DNA of 5,188 bases from Deltaproteobacteria bacterium (GTDB lineage Bacteria > Desulfobacterota_B > Binatia > Binatales > Binataceae): assembly GCA_021827465.1 (NCBI GenBank), contig JAKAVX010000239.1, forward strand, positions 1-5,188. Direction: 5' to 3'. This document shows positions 1 through 5,188 of this stretch, one piece after another. A program made the position numbers and the translations under genes. Every line of letters begins with the position of its first letter. Positions within the stretch are counted from its first letter, which is position 1. The notes under the pieces were generated by a model. That model was not told the DNA's origin, searched no databases, and saw only the letters and a program-made list of their open reading frames with translations.

Positions 1-42
1 CCCCTTCGGCGGCCTCAGGGCTTCCGTTCACCCCGAGGCTCA

Positions 43-59
43 CTTCGCTCAAGATGACG
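43..59. repeat. Degenerate half-copy of the dispersed repeat found at 294-377
   Basis: CTTCGCTCAAGATGACG resembles the left arm of the inverted repeat at 300-321 (CTTCGCT, then GCGCT, then CAGAATGACG). It lacks the central GCGCT and differs at two bases in the right part. Just before it, an imperfect hairpin can be drawn (CCTC at 13-16 with GAGG at 35-38, GGG at 18-20 with CCC at 31-33). I read this as a decayed or partial copy of the same repeat family. The match is short, so chance similarity is not excluded. Confidence 0.4.
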
Positions 60-131
60 TAAAAGGGAGTCGATGCTCACCTTGGTCAAGAGGAAAAACT
101 ATGCCCAGGCGGCGAACGTCGCGCCTGCACC

Positions 132-183
132 CTCACCCTCGCCCTCTCCCATGTCGAAAAATGGGAGAGGGAAATTGGGCGAG
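132..183. repeat. Intergenic hairpin repeat (CCCTCTCCCAT / ATGGGAGAGGG)
   Basis: A perfect 11-bp inverted repeat pairs CCCTCTCCCAT (142-152) with ATGGGAGAGGG (161-171) across an 8-base loop (153-160). An outer helix extends it: CTCACCC (132-138) pairs with GGGCGAG (177-183) with one A/C mismatch, separated from the core by a small internal loop. Pyrimidine-rich CCCTC-type hairpins of this kind are common dispersed intergenic elements in GC-rich bacteria. The function here is unknown, and neither side has a T-tract. Copy number cannot be judged from one window. Confidence 0.65.
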
Positions 184-204
184 CGCTCATTGGTTAGGTG
201 CGAT

Positions 205-245
205 GCTTCGCGCCCGCGCGGAGTTTTGCGGGCTTCACGCGAAGC
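205..245. repeat. GC-rich bulged inverted repeat
   Basis: An outer 8-bp stem pairs GCTTCGCG (205-212) with CGCGAAGC (238-245). An inner 5-bp stem pairs CCCGC (213-217) with GCGGG (228-232). A 10-base loop (218-227) closes the structure, and a 5-base bulge CTTCA (233-237) sits on the right side. An alternative small hairpin, GCTTC (232-236) with GAAGC (241-245), competes with it. It may be a REP-like element or a transcript-end structure. No poly-T follows. Confidence 0.5.
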
Positions 246-293
246 TAATGTGGGGTCCCGCAGATAAGTTAACAGTATGTACGTCTGTGGAGT

Positions 294-377
294 GAGATTC
301 TTCGCTGCGCTCAGAATGACGCAAGTGCTCGCTTTTGTTTGTCATTCTGAGCGCAGGCTGCCGGAGCGAAGAATCTC
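294..377. repeat. Long inverted repeat of the GTCATTCTGAGCGCA class, downstream of the UPF0182 gene
   Basis: The left arm is 294-320 and the right arm is 341-377. The right arm is the exact reverse complement of the 27-base left arm except for 10 extra bases (GGCTGCCGGA, 356-365), which split it into 15-base (341-355) and 12-base (366-377) halves. The spacer is 321-340. Repeats built on GTCATTCTGAGCGCAGCGAAGAATC are, to my knowledge, widespread dispersed intergenic elements in several bacterial phyla. Its position about 45 bases past the UPF0182 stop would let a transcript fold into a long 3' hairpin, which could stabilise or end the message. No U-tract follows, so I do not call an intrinsic terminator. 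Confidence 0.75.
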
Positions 378-420
378 ATGCCGCTCACGCCCGCCGTAAG
401 GGATATTTGCGGGACAGAGC

Positions 421-3180
421 CTAATGGCCCGTCGAGTCCGGGGGGCCGTGACCGAGCTTGCCGCCAAGCTTCTGCATCTCGCTGCCGAACGTGGACCAGT
501 CTCCCGCCTTCAACGCCTGGAGCGCGCGATTGTAGTAGCCGGCCGCCTCCTGCAGGTCCGCCGGAGTCGGCGCGCCTCGCGCTATCGCCTTCGGCATCGT
601 GGGCGCGACCTTCGCTATGGTCGGAACGGTGGGCGCCGACGGCACCGTAAAGAGCGCGTTGAGCGTCGAACCGAGCGTCTCGCCCATCACGACCTGGTCG
701 CTGTAAGCCGCAATCACGCGCTGAAGCTCCGGCAACTGCCCGTTCTCCGCGCGCAGGTAGAGCGGCTCGACATAGAGCAGCGAATCCTCGATAGGAATGA
801 CGAGCAGATTCCCAAGGACGACCTTGGAGCCCATCTGGTTCCATAGCGAGAGCTGGCGCGAGATATCGGGACTTTGATTGATACGCGCCTGGATCTGGTA
901 CGGCCCGTAAAACAGCTTGTCTTTCGAGAATTCGTACTCGAACAGATGGCCGTAGTCGCTCCCGTCGCATCGCGCCGCCAGCCACGCGATCATGTTGTCG
1001 CGTCCCTGCGGCACCATCGGGAGCATCAGCATGTACTCCTCGTGCTTCTCCCCGGGCAGCCGCATGATCACGTAATACGGCTGCATCCGCACCGTCTCGC
1101 CCTGGTAATTCTCGCGCGGGAAGTTCCACTGATCCTCGCGATTATAGAAGACCTGCGCATCGGTCATGTGGTAGGTGCGGTAGATATCAGCCTGGACCAG
1201 AAACATGTCCTCGGGGTAGCGGATATGCGCGCGCAAGCCGTCAGGCATCGCGGAGAGCGGCTTGAACAGGCTCGGAAAGATCCGCTCCCAGGTCTGGATT
1301 ATCGGATCGCTCGGGTCGGCGACGTAGAGCGTGACCGTGCCGTTGTAGGCGTCGACCACCGCCTTGATTGAATTGCGGATATAGTTGATAGCGTCGGCGT
1401 TGCGCTGTGAATAGGGATAGGTGTTGCTGGTCGTGTAACCGTCCACGATCCAGTAAAGCCGCCCGTTGTTGGCCACGATATACGGGTCGCGATCGAGGGT
1501 CAGGAACGGCGCAATCGTCGAGACGCGCTCCATTATATTGCGCCGTATCATGATGCGGCTTTTCGCGACGATGTTCTCGGTGAGAAGCAGATTGATGTCG
1601 CGATAGTAGTAGGCGAACAGCAGTCTCCGGAAAAATCCGCTGACCGGCACTCCGCCGGTGCCCTTGTAGAACGCAAACGCGTTGTCGGCGCCGACCGGAT
1701 AGTCGAACTCGGGCGTCGCACCGTCGACCACGCAGTAAGGCGGATTCCCCTCGCCGAAATAGATCGCGGGCTGCTTTATCTTGATACCCACGTCGGAGTC
1801 GGCCGGAATATCCTTCAAGTAGAAGATCGGCAGGCCCTCGGAGTCCTTCTTGTTGACCGGACTCATCACAATCCCGCTTCCGTGGGTGAACTTGAGATGG
1901 CGGTTGACCCAGGTCTGCGCGTTCTGCGGCAGCAGGCTGACGTTGAGCTCGCGCGCCGACAGCATCACCTCGGTGTACTGCCCGTTTATCATGTAGCGAT
2001 CGATATCGACGTCGCGGAAATTGTAATAGAGCCGGATTTCCTGGAGCTGGCGATAGGTCGCGAGCAGCGGCCGGGGATCCCAGAGCCGGATGTTCTTGAT
2101 GGTCGGCTCGTCCTCCTCGAGCGAGGCGGGCGTGAGCTTTCCCTTGCCGCCGAACGTCTTCACGTCGAACTGATCGACGCCGTAGGCGCGGCGCGTCATC
2201 TCGATATTGTGCTCGAGGTACGGTTTCTCGATCCGAAGCTCGTCCGGCTTGACCCATAGCCGTTCGATAACCGGCGCGGCGAAGCTCAGCAGCAGGGAAG
2301 TCCCGAAGACCATCACGAAAGCGACGGCGGGAAGCCTGATTCCGCGCTCTCTTACGTTGGCGACGCAAAGCCCCGCCGCGACGATCGAAAGCACCACCAG
2401 CACCCAAAGCCCCGGCTGCCACAGCACGTGATCGACGTAGCGCAGTCCGAAGACCACGCCGTTGGTGTGCAGCAGAAGGTCGTAGCGCGAGATCCAGTAG
2501 CTCATCGCCCGCTGCAGGAAGAAAATCCCCACCAGGACCGAAAGATGCGCCGCCGCGCCCGGGCTTATCCGCGGGGGCGATTCGCGAAAATCAAGCGTCC
2601 CGCGTATCCAGTAGATTCCCGCCGCCATCGCGGACGCCAGGAACAGGACCAGCAGGAAGAGATCGCGCAGATCGCCGAGCAGCGGAAGCGTAAAAACGTA
2701 AAATCCCACGTCGCGGCCGAAGGCGTGATCGCTCACATGGAACGGCGTCGCGTAGAACGCCTTCAGATAGGTGGCCCATCCCGCTGCCTCGCCCTGCGCC
2801 GGAAGGATCGCGAGCACCGCCGCGATTACCAGCGCCAGCAGCCGCCACGGAATCCGCTCGCTGAACGCGCGAATCAGCTCGGGCAGGTTTATCTCGGTCA
2901 TCTCGTCGTGCCGGCGCACGACGTGGAGCCTTTCGCGCTCCTGGCTGAGCCCGAGCGCAATCAGCGCGTTGACGGCGATCGCGGCGAACGCCACCAGCCA
3001 TACCACGGTGAAGATCGAGACCTGGGCGGCGACGATTCGCTTGAAAACGTCGCGATAGCCGAGCGAACTGAACCACAGAAAATCGACGAAGAACTGATCG
3101 ACCGTGCCCAGGATGATGAGCGCGGCGATTACTATCGCCGCGATTCCGAACAGGATAAGCCGCGATCGCATCCGCGTCAT
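421..3180 (-). CDS. UPF0182 family (COG1615) large integral membrane protein, function unknown
   Basis: This 919-residue protein has a hydrophobic N-terminal third and a large hydrophilic remainder, the UPF0182 layout at a usual family length. Likely membrane segments are near residues 8-27, 55-78, 113-128, 172-192, 211-230, 257-276 and 283-305, about seven in all. Family-typical stretches include FVDFLWFSSLGY (31-42), HAFGRDVGFYVFTLPLL (152-168), NIRLWDPRPLLATYRQLQ (363-380) and the QTWVNRHLKFTHG region (422-434). A Pro/Ala/Thr-rich linker (about 845-873) leads to a C-terminal helix containing ALKAGDWSTF, also typical. No catalytic motif is recognisable and I know of no established role for the family. 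The ATG at 3180 overlaps the stop of the upstream DUF1232-like gene (ATGA). No clear Shine-Dalgarno precedes it, so translation is probably coupled. A second ATG three codons in (3171) is a weaker alternative start. The frame is intact with a TAG stop at 423-421. Confidence 0.95.
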   Translation of the reverse strand: MTRMRSRLILFGIAAIVIAALIILGTVDQFFVDFLWFSSLGYRDVFKRIVAAQVSIFTVVWLVAFAAIAVNALIALGLSQERERLHVVRRHDEMTEINLPELIRAFSERIPWRLLALVIAAVLAILPAQGEAAGWATYLKAFYATPFHVSDHAFGRDVGFYVFTLPLLGDLRDLFLLVLFLASAMAAGIYWIRGTLDFRESPPRISPGAAAHLSVLVGIFFLQRAMSYWISRYDLLLHTNGVVFGLRYVDHVLWQPGLWVLVVLSIVAAGLCVANVRERGIRLPAVAFVMVFGTSLLLSFAAPVIERLWVKPDELRIEKPYLEHNIEMTRRAYGVDQFDVKTFGGKGKLTPASLEEDEPTIKNIRLWDPRPLLATYRQLQEIRLYYNFRDVDIDRYMINGQYTEVMLSARELNVSLLPQNAQTWVNRHLKFTHGSGIVMSPVNKKDSEGLPIFYLKDIPADSDVGIKIKQPAIYFGEGNPPYCVVDGATPEFDYPVGADNAFAFYKGTGGVPVSGFFRRLLFAYYYRDINLLLTENIVAKSRIMIRRNIMERVSTIAPFLTLDRDPYIVANNGRLYWIVDGYTTSNTYPYSQRNADAINYIRNSIKAVVDAYNGTVTLYVADPSDPIIQTWERIFPSLFKPLSAMPDGLRAHIRYPEDMFLVQADIYRTYHMTDAQVFYNREDQWNFPRENYQGETVRMQPYYVIMRLPGEKHEEYMLMLPMVPQGRDNMIAWLAARCDGSDYGHLFEYEFSKDKLFYGPYQIQARINQSPDISRQLSLWNQMGSKVVLGNLLVIPIEDSLLYVEPLYLRAENGQLPELQRVIAAYSDQVVMGETLGSTLNALFTVPSAPTVPTIAKVAPTMPKAIARGAPTPADLQEAAGYYNRALQALKAGDWSTFGSEMQKLGGKLGHGPPDSTGH

Positions 3181-3491
3181 TCGCCGTGAGCGATTCTGGC
3201 CACGTGCTCGCGGACCACGTCAGGAGGGCATAGCCACACGAACAGCTTCAGCGCCAGGTAGCCGGCAAGAAGCCAATCGAGTTCGCCGATAACAGGCACG
3301 AAATCCAGTTCAATCGCGGGTGGTGTGAACATCAGCATCAGGCACAGGAACGGAACCATCTTGGTGACGAGCGATACCCGCTCGTCCTTCATCAGGCGGT
3401 AGAAGACGCGGGCGAACTGCGGCAGATACGCGACCAACCCGCCAATGCGCGCGGGCGTGAGCAGTTGCATCCGCAGAATCGATCGGAACAT
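3177..3491 (-). CDS. DUF1232 (YkvA-like) small membrane protein
   Basis: This 104-residue protein has two likely membrane segments (about 44-60 and 70-88). Its core resembles DUF1232: a charged KDERVSLVTK stretch (35-44), a hydrophobic helix with a Pro pair (57-58), then DFVPVIGELDWLL (63-75), matching the family's D-F-I-P-V-x-G-x-L-D-D signature with Trp at the second Asp. Function is unknown; the family is usually small inner-membrane or membrane-associated proteins. ATG at 3491-3489 is preferred because AAGGGG lies six bases upstream. A TTG codon directly before it (3494) is in frame but only three bases from that site. The stop overlaps the start of the UPF0182 gene by 4 nt, making it the first gene of a two-gene unit. 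Family assignment is by motif recognition and the domain is somewhat divergent. Confidence 0.8.
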   Translation of the reverse strand: MFRSILRMQLLTPARIGGLVAYLPQFARVFYRLMKDERVSLVTKMVPFLCLMLMFTPPAIELDFVPVIGELDWLLAGYLALKLFVWLCPPDVVREHVARIAHGE

Positions 3492-3497
3492 CAATTT

Positions 3498-3503
3498 CCC
3501 CTT
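3498..3503 (-). promoter_or_regulatory. Ribosome binding site of the DUF1232-like gene
   Basis: On the minus strand this reads AAGGGG, followed by AAATTG and then ATG at 3491. The six-base spacing favours the ATG over the in-frame TTG at 3494, and so decides the start. Confidence 0.65.
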
Positions 3504-3512
3504 CGGGCGACT

Positions 3513-3521
3513 ATTCTAGCA
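3513..3521 (-). promoter_or_regulatory. Candidate extended -10 promoter for the DUF1232-UPF0182 unit
   Basis: On the minus strand this reads TGC-TAGAAT, an extended -10 (TGn) with a hexamer matching TATAAT at five of six bases. Transcription would begin near 3506, giving a short leader of about 15 bases that contains the AAGGGG site. No good -35 hexamer lies at the usual distance; that position (about 3536-3541) falls inside the dyad at 3536-3556. This is a pattern-based prediction only. Confidence 0.35.
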
Positions 3522-3535
3522 CAGCATCACTTGCA

Positions 3536-3556
3536 CTTTGCCAGAGTTGGGCAAAG
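3536..3556. promoter_or_regulatory. Operator-like dyad CTTTGCC-N7-GGCAAAG
   Basis: A perfect 7-bp inverted repeat (3536-3542 and 3550-3556) with a 7-base centre has the size and symmetry of a dimeric regulator site. It overlaps the expected -35 region of the minus-strand candidate promoter. It could also fold in RNA as a hairpin, but it shares bases 3553-3556 with the next dyad, so the two RNA hairpins could not form together. The cognate regulator is not in this window. Confidence 0.4.
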
Positions 3557-3574
3557 ACGCGCCGGCGCGTTTTT
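3553..3574. terminator. GC-rich palindrome with flanking A and T runs (terminator-like or operator)
   Basis: ACGCGCCGGCGCGT (3557-3570) is a perfect 14-bp palindrome. With flanking AAAG (3553-3556) and TTTT (3571-3574), a transcript could form a stem of about nine pairs, with one G-U, around a CCGG loop. A T-tract on its 3' side (3570-3574) makes it look like an intrinsic terminator when read on the plus strand. It would then sit in the leader of the decarboxylase gene if transcription began upstream. If instead the promoter is at 3576-3584, the palindrome occupies the -35 area and would act as an operator. The sequence alone does not decide between these. Confidence 0.35.
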
Positions 3575-3575
3575 C

Positions 3576-3584
3576 TGGTAAAGT
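3576..3584 (+). promoter_or_regulatory. Candidate extended -10 promoter for the decarboxylase gene
   Basis: TGG-TAAAGT is an extended -10 element with a hexamer matching TATAAT at four of six bases. It would start transcription near 3591, just before the ribosome binding site at 3598-3604. No -35 match is found at 16-18 bases; that position falls inside the palindrome at 3557-3570. The call is weak. Confidence 0.25.
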
Positions 3585-3597
3585 GGATTCAGCACAC

Positions 3598-3604
3598 GGG
3601 GAGG
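3598..3604 (+). promoter_or_regulatory. Ribosome binding site of the thiamine-diphosphate enzyme gene
   Basis: GGGGAGG ends ten bases before the TTG at 3615 and 22 bases before the ATG at 3627. A strong Shine-Dalgarno at this distance favours the TTG start, though the spacing is on the long side. Confidence 0.55.
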
Positions 3605-3614
3605 CCGGTTCACC

Positions 3615-5188
3615 TTGAAGCGACACATGACACTCGGCGACTTCCTGGTCGCCTATCTGCGCAAAATGGACACCCGGTGCGTCTTCGGCATCCCGGGCGA
3701 TCTCGCGCTCAAGCTCTTCTTCGCGCTCGGCCGCAAGCAGGGCCTCGACATAAAAACCTTCTCGCACGAGCCGGGCGTGGGCTTCGCCGCCGACGGATAC
3801 GCGCGCGCAACCGGCAAAATCGGCGTCGTATGCGTCACCTACGGAGCGGGCGGCCATAACATGGTCAACCCCGTTGCGGGGTCGTTTTCCGAGCGGGTGC
3901 CGCTGCTCATCTTCTCCGGCGGTCCGGGCGAAGAAGAGCGCAAGCTCGGGACGCTTATCCATCACCAGGCGCGCGAAATAGAATCGCAGCTTCGCATCTA
4001 CCAGGAAGTCACCTGCGCCGCGCGGGTTCTTACCGATCCGCGTCGCGCCGCCGAGCAGCTTCACGAAGTGGTCTGCACGATATGGCGCGAGCAGCGCCCC
4101 GGCTATGTCGAAATCCATCGCGACATGGTCGATCGCGAAATCGAAGTCCCGGACGAATTGATCGAATGGGACGGCCGGCTCCATTTCCGCGGCTCGGACC
4201 CGGCCAAGGCCGAGGAAGCGGCGCGCGAGACGGCCGCGATGTTCAACGAGAGCAGGCATCCGGTGCTCATCGCCGGCATCGAGATTCATCGCTACCGGCT
4301 CTCGCACGAATTGATCGAACTGGCCGAGGCGCTTGGCGCTCCGGTGTTCGCGACCGTGCTCGGCAAGGGCGCTTTCCCGATGGACCATCCGCTTTACATG
4401 GGCGTGCACGTGGGGCCGATCAGCCCGCCGCCGATCGTCGCGCGGATGGACCAGGCGGATCTCGTGATGAATCTCGGATGCCTCAAGACGGACATGAATT
4501 TCGGCAACCGGCCGCCGCGAATAATCCAGGGCCGCACGGTATGGGCCGTCGATCGCCGGGTGGATATCAAGTACCACACCTATACCGACGTCGGAATTCG
4601 TGATTTCGTGCACGCGCTGCTCAAGCAGAAATTGAAGAAGCACCGCGAAACCGTCGAGTACGCGGACAATCTTCCCCCGGCCGCCGGCAACGGCCGCAAG
4701 CTGATAAAGGTCGCCGATATCCTGCGCACAGTAAACGAGTTTCTCGCCGGACATCGCCGTTATATGGTTGTCGCCGAGTCGGGCGACATGCTTTTCGGAG
4801 GATTGGATATTCGCGTGCCGCACGGCGGAACCTATCTCGCGCAGGGATTTTACGCCTCGATGGGTTTTGCGGTGCCCGCCGCGATCGGCGCGCAGATAGG
4901 CTCGGGGCTCCGGCCGCTCGTGCTGTGCGGCGACGGCGGCTTCCAGATGACGGGCACCGAGATATCGCATGCGCCCAGGCTTGGAGTGAATCCGATTCTG
5001 CTGGTGGTGAACAACGGCGGATGGGGCATCTTCAGGCCGGTCACGGAACGGCTCGACCTGCTCGAGATTCCGCCGTGGCCGTATTCGCAACTTGCGCGCG
5101 ACCTGGGCGGCGCAGGCTTCGAGGCGCGCACCCCGGACGAGCTCCGGAGCGCCCTGGAAGAGGCGCACCGGACAAAAACCTTCTCGAT
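3615..5188 (+). CDS. Thiamine-diphosphate-dependent 2-oxo acid decarboxylase (phenylpyruvate/indolepyruvate decarboxylase-like), 3' end cut by the window
   Basis: At least 524 residues are encoded; perhaps 20-40 are missing at the right edge. The family decarboxylates 2-oxo acids, here probably aromatic ones such as phenylpyruvate or indolepyruvate, to aldehydes in the cytoplasm, using thiamine diphosphate and Mg2+. Domains in order are the pyrimidine-binding domain (about 1-170, with GIPGD at 25-29, activating Glu52 in SHEPGVGFAADGYAR, and His116-His117), a central domain (about 190-340), and the diphosphate-binding domain (about 355 onward, GDG at 439-441, NN at 466-467). The His-His pair marks the pyruvate decarboxylase group rather than acetolactate synthase. 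Phe473 stands where Zymomonas pyruvate decarboxylase has catalytic Glu473. The NNGGWGIFR and KYHTYTD stretches resemble, from memory, Azospirillum phenylpyruvate decarboxylase (IpdC). TTG at 3615 is chosen for the GGGGAGG site; ATG at 3627 is the alternative and fits the Azospirillum N-terminus. An in-frame stop at 3579 bounds the start. The gene diverges from the DUF1232-like gene. Exact substrate is inferred. Confidence 0.9.
   Translation, partial: MKRHMTLGDFLVAYLRKMDTRCVFGIPGDLALKLFFALGRKQGLDIKTFSHEPGVGFAADGYARATGKIGVVCVTYGAGGHNMVNPVAGSFSERVPLLIFSGGPGEEERKLGTLIHHQAREIESQLRIYQEVTCAARVLTDPRRAAEQLHEVVCTIWREQRPGYVEIHRDMVDREIEVPDELIEWDGRLHFRGSDPAKAEEAARETAAMFNESRHPVLIAGIEIHRYRLSHELIELAEALGAPVFATVLGKGAFPMDHPLYMGVHVGPISPPPIVARMDQADLVMNLGCLKTDMNFGNRPPRIIQGRTVWAVDRRVDIKYHTYTDVGIRDFVHALLKQKLKKHRETVEYADNLPPAAGNGRKLIKVADILRTVNEFLAGHRRYMVVAESGDMLFGGLDIRVPHGGTYLAQGFYASMGFAVPAAIGAQIGSGLRPLVLCGDGGFQMTGTEISHAPRLGVNPILLVVNNGGWGIFRPVTERLDLLEIPPWPYSQLARDLGGAGFEARTPDELRSALEEAHRTKTFS

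Larger units (their letters stand above)
1..420. other. Non-coding, repeat-rich intergenic region
   Basis: No credible gene lies in these 420 bases. The open frames here are short, run straight through hairpin arms and give low-complexity or Arg-rich translations, such as an alternating Pro-Ser run near 127-150. The stretch instead holds at least four inverted-repeat or repeat-like elements, listed separately, and ends at the stop codon of the UPF0182 gene (421-423, minus strand). No T-tract follows any hairpin in the minus direction, so no canonical intrinsic terminator for that gene is visible. What lies left of position 1 is unknown. Confidence 0.75.

Noticed and set aside
73..267. Possible small protein (64 codons) with AAGGGAG just upstream of its ATG
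   Set aside because: The ribosome-like site is only three bases from the ATG, the product contains a Pro-Ser run made by the hairpin repeat arm, and the frame passes through two hairpins. Coding is unlikely.
294..377. Intrinsic terminator for the UPF0182 gene
   Set aside because: The long hairpin is real, but no U-run follows it in the minus direction, so it was kept as a repeat only.
311..1129. Minus-strand 272-codon open frame overlapping the 3' part of the UPF0182 gene
   Set aside because: Out-of-frame shadow running from the UPF0182 gene into the repeat region; Arg/Ala-rich with no motif.
1241..2422. Minus-strand 393-codon open frame in a second frame of the UPF0182 gene
   Set aside because: Arg-rich shadow; the in-frame UPF0182 conserved blocks lie on the same bases.
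2428..3189. A 253-codon plus-strand open frame opposite the N-terminal part of the UPF0182 gene
   Set aside because: The translation is Arg/Gln/Glu-rich and low in hydrophobic residues, with no domain. The opposite strand encodes clear membrane segments of a known family.
3513..3560. Sigma-54 type promoter (GG-N10-GC) in the divergent spacer, suggested by TGGCA and TTGCA words
   Set aside because: On both strands the GG and GC elements are not at the required 10-base spacing.
3516..5168. A 550-codon open frame on the minus strand, the second longest in the window
   Set aside because: It lies antisense to the thiamine-diphosphate enzyme, whose plus-strand translation carries unmistakable family motifs. 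The minus-strand product is rich in Arg, His, Ala and Asp with no recognisable domain, as expected for a shadow frame in GC-rich DNA.

Overview
The window reads as a GC-rich bacterial chromosome segment, probably from an environmental, uncultured-type lineage such as a deltaproteobacterium, Binatota or acidobacterium. That placement is a guess from base composition, the UPF0182 family member and the style of intergenic repeats; nothing here fixes the taxon. I see no rRNA, tRNA, CRISPR array, transposase, integrase or phage gene.

Layout. (1) Positions 1-420 are non-coding and packed with inverted repeats: a degenerate half-repeat (43-59), a CCCTCTCCC-type hairpin (132-183), a GC-rich hairpin (205-245), and a dispersed-type inverted repeat of the GTCATTCTGAGCGCA class (294-377) that lies just downstream of the gene ending at 421. 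(2) On the minus strand, a two-gene unit runs leftward. A small DUF1232-like membrane protein (start 3491) is followed by a 919-residue UPF0182 family membrane protein (3180-421). The two overlap by 4 nt (ATGA), so they are almost certainly co-transcribed and translationally coupled. (3) A divergent intergenic region of about 120 bp (3492-3614) carries ribosome binding sites for both directions, candidate extended -10 promoters, and two overlapping dyads. (4) On the plus strand, from 3615 to the right edge, is a thiamine-diphosphate-dependent 2-oxo acid decarboxylase of the Azospirillum phenylpyruvate/indolepyruvate decarboxylase type. It lacks only its last few tens of residues because the window ends.

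The plus-strand decarboxylase is the best-understood gene. It keeps the cofactor-binding GDG...NN motif, the activating Glu and the His-His pair of the pyruvate decarboxylase group. It has Phe where classical pyruvate decarboxylases have a catalytic Glu, a departure also known in the Azospirillum enzyme. A 550-codon open frame on the opposite strand (5168-3516) is a shadow of this gene. The DUF1232/UPF0182 pair is a conserved membrane unit of unknown function. Nothing in the sequence ties it functionally to the decarboxylase beyond the shared divergent control region.

I do not see a convincing new biological system here. The items most worth checking are the decarboxylase subclass, the DUF1232-UPF0182 coupling, and the overlapping dyads between the divergent genes.
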